NCBI GenBank assembly: GCA_027485795.1 | Contig: JAIXQK010000038.1 | Coordinates: 1-38,693 of the forward strand | Direction: 5' to 3' | DNA: 38,693 nucleotides | Source: Oxalobacteraceae bacterium | Lineage (GTDB): Bacteria; Pseudomonadota; Gammaproteobacteria; Burkholderiales; Burkholderiaceae_D | Part shown: piece by piece, positions 36,321 to 38,693 of the stretch | Numbering within the stretch: the stretch's first letter is position 1 | Layout: the number at the start of each line of letters is the position of its first letter | Position numbers and translations under genes: made by a program | The notes under the pieces: model-generated | Told to the model about the DNA's origin: nothing | Databases searched by the model: none | The model's input: only the letters and a program-made list of their open reading frames with translations

Positions 36321-37265
36321 ATGCCCTTGAAACATGTACTCGTACCCCTAGTCTTTGTCATGTTGCCTCTGAGCGCCCTATGTGCGCCATTCGCCTATGT
36401 ACAAAACGAGAAGTCGGGAACGGTATCCGTGATTGATACCGCAACCGATGAGGTGGTGGGAGAGATCAAGGCGGGAGATAAACCACGTGGTGCAGCCCTC
36501 TCGGCCGATGGGCAGCGTTTATTTGTCAGCGACCAGCCCAACAATAGCCTAGTTCTGGTTGATACCGGGACTCGCGAGGTGGTTGGAAACATCGAGTTGG
36601 GCGAATCGCCGGAAGGCGTTTCCAGTTCACCCGATGGCAAGTGGATCGCTGCCGCTTCGGAAATCAGCAACGCTGTGAACTTCATCGACGCGGCCAGCGG
36701 TAAAAAAATTTACGCCGTGAAGACGCGCGGCAAGAACCCAGAACATGCGGTCTTCAGCCCGGATGGCAAATGGATGTTTGTGTCGGCCGAAGATGCCGAC
36801 AGTGTTGACATTATTGATGTGAAGCGCCGCAAGCAAGTGGCGTCCGTCAAGGTGGGCGATAGGCCGCGCGGTATCGCCTTCCGACCGGATGGCAAGGTAG
36901 CCTACGTCGCCTGCGAAATTGCCAGCATGGTCTATGCGATTGATGTTGAAAAACGCAAAGTTATCAAACAAATCAAAGCGGGCAATTTCGCTAACGGTGT
37001 AACGATGGCGCCCGATGGCAAACGGGTCTTCATCTCAAACGGCAAGGATGCCACCGTGTCTGCGATCGACACCGACAGCAATGAAGTCCTTGCCATCATC
37101 CCGGTTGGCAAGCGGCCCTGGAATATGGCGATCACGCCTGACGGCCGCAAGCTTTATGTGGCGAATGGCCGTTCGAATTCGGTGACGGTGATTGACGCGA
37201 TTGAGTTGAAGGCCATGTCGGAAGTGCAAGTTGGCGAAATGCCATGGGGCGTGGTCATTAAGTAA
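36321..37265 (+). CDS. YVTN-type beta-propeller protein, exported
   Basis: A 314-residue protein with a signal peptide (MPLKHVLVPLVFVMLPLSALC, cleaved near APFAY). The body is about seven repeats of roughly 42 residues, each with the pattern SPDGKxxFVSxxxxxSVxxID, characteristic of YVTN/surface-layer propellers. Similar exported propellers accompany PQQ-dependent oxidation systems, and here a PQQ-type sugar dehydrogenase gene follows after 277 bases. The role is unknown; binding of a periplasmic partner is the usual assumption. A TGGAG ribosome site lies 8 bases before the ATG. Confidence 0.88.
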   Translation: MPLKHVLVPLVFVMLPLSALCAPFAYVQNEKSGTVSVIDTATDEVVGEIKAGDKPRGAALSADGQRLFVSDQPNNSLVLVDTGTREVVGNIELGESPEGVSSSPDGKWIAAASEISNAVNFIDAASGKKIYAVKTRGKNPEHAVFSPDGKWMFVSAEDADSVDIIDVKRRKQVASVKVGDRPRGIAFRPDGKVAYVACEIASMVYAIDVEKRKVIKQIKAGNFANGVTMAPDGKRVFISNGKDATVSAIDTDSNEVLAIIPVGKRPWNMAITPDGRKLYVANGRSNSVTVIDAIELKAMSEVQVGEMPWGVVIK

Positions 37266-37390
37266 ACATTGCCGTTGCTAGATCTGAAAAAGTCACGGCA
37301 TATTGCTCGCCACGATGCTTTGTTTTTCAGCGTTGGTTGTCGGATTGATAGCGCGCCTTGACGGGCCTCAACAGCTTGAAAAATTTTCAC

Positions 37391-37420
37391 TTGTAGCCCG
37401 TATTGAGCAAACCCTATAGT
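37391..37420 (+). promoter_or_regulatory. Possible promoter of the PQQ sugar dehydrogenase gene
   Basis: TTGTAG and TATAGT separated by 18 bases on the plus strand. A start near 37427 would give a leader of about 115 bases containing the inverted repeat at 37456-37475. The -35 match is only partial. Confidence 0.35.
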
Positions 37421-37455
37421 CCGAAGCCCACTAGCATTACAGAAGCATTTTCGGC

Positions 37456-37475
37456 GATATTGTGTAAACAATATC
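37456..37475. repeat. 20-base perfect inverted repeat, operator candidate
   Basis: GATATTGT-GTAA-ACAATATC has perfect 8-base arms and a four-base spacer, 68 bases before the TTG start of the dehydrogenase gene. The AT-rich, symmetrical form suits a dimeric regulator. As RNA it would form only a weak hairpin. Confidence 0.5.
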
Positions 37476-37542
37476 AATGAAAGTTTTGTCGCGTTAGCGG
37501 TCACAAACCGTGTTGTTTATAAAAAACCAGTCGGAGATTAAA

Positions 37543-38693
37543 TTGGCCAAATCCAACGTTTTCGTAAAGAGCGCCCTGGCATCGGCACTGCTCATCGCCT
37601 TCTCGGCACAGAGCTTTGCAAATGCAAAAGATGAGAACCTCGAAAAAATCTCGGGATTCAGAACCTCGGGCACCGCAATCGACATCCCTACCGTTCCACA
37701 GACCGGTGCTAACGTCGAGCAGTTGAAGTCGAACCTGAAGAAGATCAAGATGCCAGAAGGCTTCAAGATCGAACTGTACGCTGTTGTTCCTGACGCTCGT
37801 TACATGGCAGTTGCTCCATCGACCAACATGCTGTTCGTTGGCACGCGCAAAACCACCGTATGGGCAGTTACCGACCGTAACGGCGACAACGTCGCTGACG
37901 AAGTCAAGCCTTTCGCACCTTCGATCAAATTCAAGAACCCGAACGGTGTTTGCTGGACTAAAGACGGCTTCCTGATCGTGGTTGAGTCGAACCGCGTTCT
38001 GAACTTCCCAGCAGCTGAATACTTCTACGAAGGTCCAGACGTTGCAGTGATCACTGCAGTCAATCATGGCGGCCTGATCCCAGTTGAAGAAGAGTCCTTC
38101 AACCACACCGGCCGTACCTGCAAAGTTGCGGATGATGGCAAGGTCTACATCACCCTCGGCCAGCCGTTCAACGTGCAGCCGAAAGACAAGATCGACCTGT
38201 ACAACAAGACTGGTATCGGTGGTGTTATCCGCCTGAACCCATTTGATGGCTCGGGCAAAGAAGTGTACGCAATGGGTATGCGTAACCCAGCTGGTCTGGA
38301 CATCAACCCGAAAGACAAGACCATCTGGACCACCGACAACCAAGTTGACGGTCTGGGCGATGACGTCCCACCGGGCGAACTGAACCGCATCACCAAAGCT
38401 GGTCAGCACTTCGGTTTCCCGTTCTACAACGGCAAATTCAAAGTTGCTGGATCACCTGCTGCTCCAGACCTGAAAGGTCTGCCTGAGCCAGCTGGCATGA
38501 TCTTCCCGCAAGTTGAGTTCCCTGCTCACCAGGCACAGCTCGGTATGTCGTTCTACACCGGCAAGTCGTTCCCGAAGAAGTATCAGGGCGGCATGTTCAT
38601 CGCTTCGCACGGTTCCTGGAATCGTAAAGAGCCAAGCGGCTACCTGATCAACTACGTTCCGGTCAATGCTGACGGTACCGCAGGCAAAGCTGA
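37543..38693 (+). CDS. PQQ-dependent sugar dehydrogenase family protein (partial, right edge)
   Basis: An open frame running off the window, 383 codons seen. It starts at TTG 37543 with a GGAG ribosome site 6 bases upstream. A signal peptide (AKSNVFVKSALASALLIAFSAQSFA) is followed by a beta-propeller of the soluble glucose/sorbosone dehydrogenase type: MPEGFKIELYAVVPDARYMAV, FNHTGRTCKVADDGKVYITLG, IRLNPFDGSGKEVYAMGMRNPAGLDINPKD and FPAHQAQLGMSFYTG. Family members oxidise sugars in the periplasm with bound PQQ and calcium. Codon choice is strongly biased (GTT, GCT, GGT, CCA, AAC, CTG) compared with its neighbours, suggesting very high expression. The substrate is unknown and the C terminus is missing. 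Confidence 0.88.
   Translation, partial: MAKSNVFVKSALASALLIAFSAQSFANAKDENLEKISGFRTSGTAIDIPTVPQTGANVEQLKSNLKKIKMPEGFKIELYAVVPDARYMAVAPSTNMLFVGTRKTTVWAVTDRNGDNVADEVKPFAPSIKFKNPNGVCWTKDGFLIVVESNRVLNFPAAEYFYEGPDVAVITAVNHGGLIPVEEESFNHTGRTCKVADDGKVYITLGQPFNVQPKDKIDLYNKTGIGGVIRLNPFDGSGKEVYAMGMRNPAGLDINPKDKTIWTTDNQVDGLGDDVPPGELNRITKAGQHFGFPFYNGKFKVAGSPAAPDLKGLPEPAGMIFPQVEFPAHQAQLGMSFYTGKSFPKKYQGGMFIASHGSWNRKEPSGYLINYVPVNADGTAGKA

Noticed and set aside
37501-38409. 302-codon open frame on the minus strand
   Set aside because: It is antisense to the PQQ dehydrogenase frame, which has a signal peptide, ribosome site and clear family motifs; the reverse frame is open because of the biased codon use.

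Overview
This window reads as a stretch of core chromosome from a betaproteobacterium of the order Burkholderiales. The evidence is the set of lineage-typical proteins (DUF1840, DUF3567, DUF3717, DUF4390, Smg, a TorF-like porin, a phasin), the rsmB-DUF4390-ntrY-ntrX order, and the gshA-gshB-EIIA-HPr-EI gene string. The genus cannot be fixed from sequence alone. I see no insertion sequence, prophage, CRISPR array, tRNA or rRNA. All family assignments come from reading motifs; no database search was run.

Layout. The first 180 bases hold a terminator for the PTS operon, then a promoter, a SAM-II-like riboswitch and an intrinsic terminator. These form the leader of a minus-strand gene lying beyond the left edge. 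Bases 220-4976 (minus) are gshA, gshB, a mannose-family EIIA, HPr and Enzyme I: glutathione synthesis plus a partial, probably regulatory PTS. Bases 5098-7829 (minus) are a porin, glnK and amtB, behind a sigma-54 promoter with two candidate NtrC sites. Bases 8050-18895 (plus) are ubiK, comM/yifB, an MFS carrier, DUF1840, rsmB, DUF4390, ntrY, a shortened ntrX, a CobW-like fragment protein, DUF3567, a TrmB-like methyltransferase and a class II glutamine amidotransferase. Bases 19017-24429 (minus) are def, fmt and metH; metH has its own promoter, SAM-II-like riboswitch and terminator. Bases 24572-33115 (plus) are a LysM protein, dprA, smg, topB, a second MFS carrier, a 42-residue membrane protein, DUF3717 and a phasin. 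Bases 33168-34778 (minus) are a FAD-dependent dehydrogenase. A SET-domain protein (plus), folE (minus), a YVTN beta-propeller (plus) and the truncated start of a PQQ-type sugar dehydrogenase (plus) close the window.

How the parts connect. Nitrogen control appears twice: the sigma-54-driven porin-glnK-amtB operon, and the NtrY/NtrX pair, whose regulator lacks the AAA+ sigma-54-activating domain and so is unlikely to drive that operon by the usual route. Methionine/SAM control appears as two riboswitch leaders of the same family. They share a hairpin insertion whose two arms differ in a compensatory way, which is the best regulatory finding here. The phasin promoter is flanked by two near-identical 19-bp elements that look like PhaR-type operators. 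The last gene is rich in codons typical of very highly expressed genes and has a 20-bp perfect inverted repeat in its leader.
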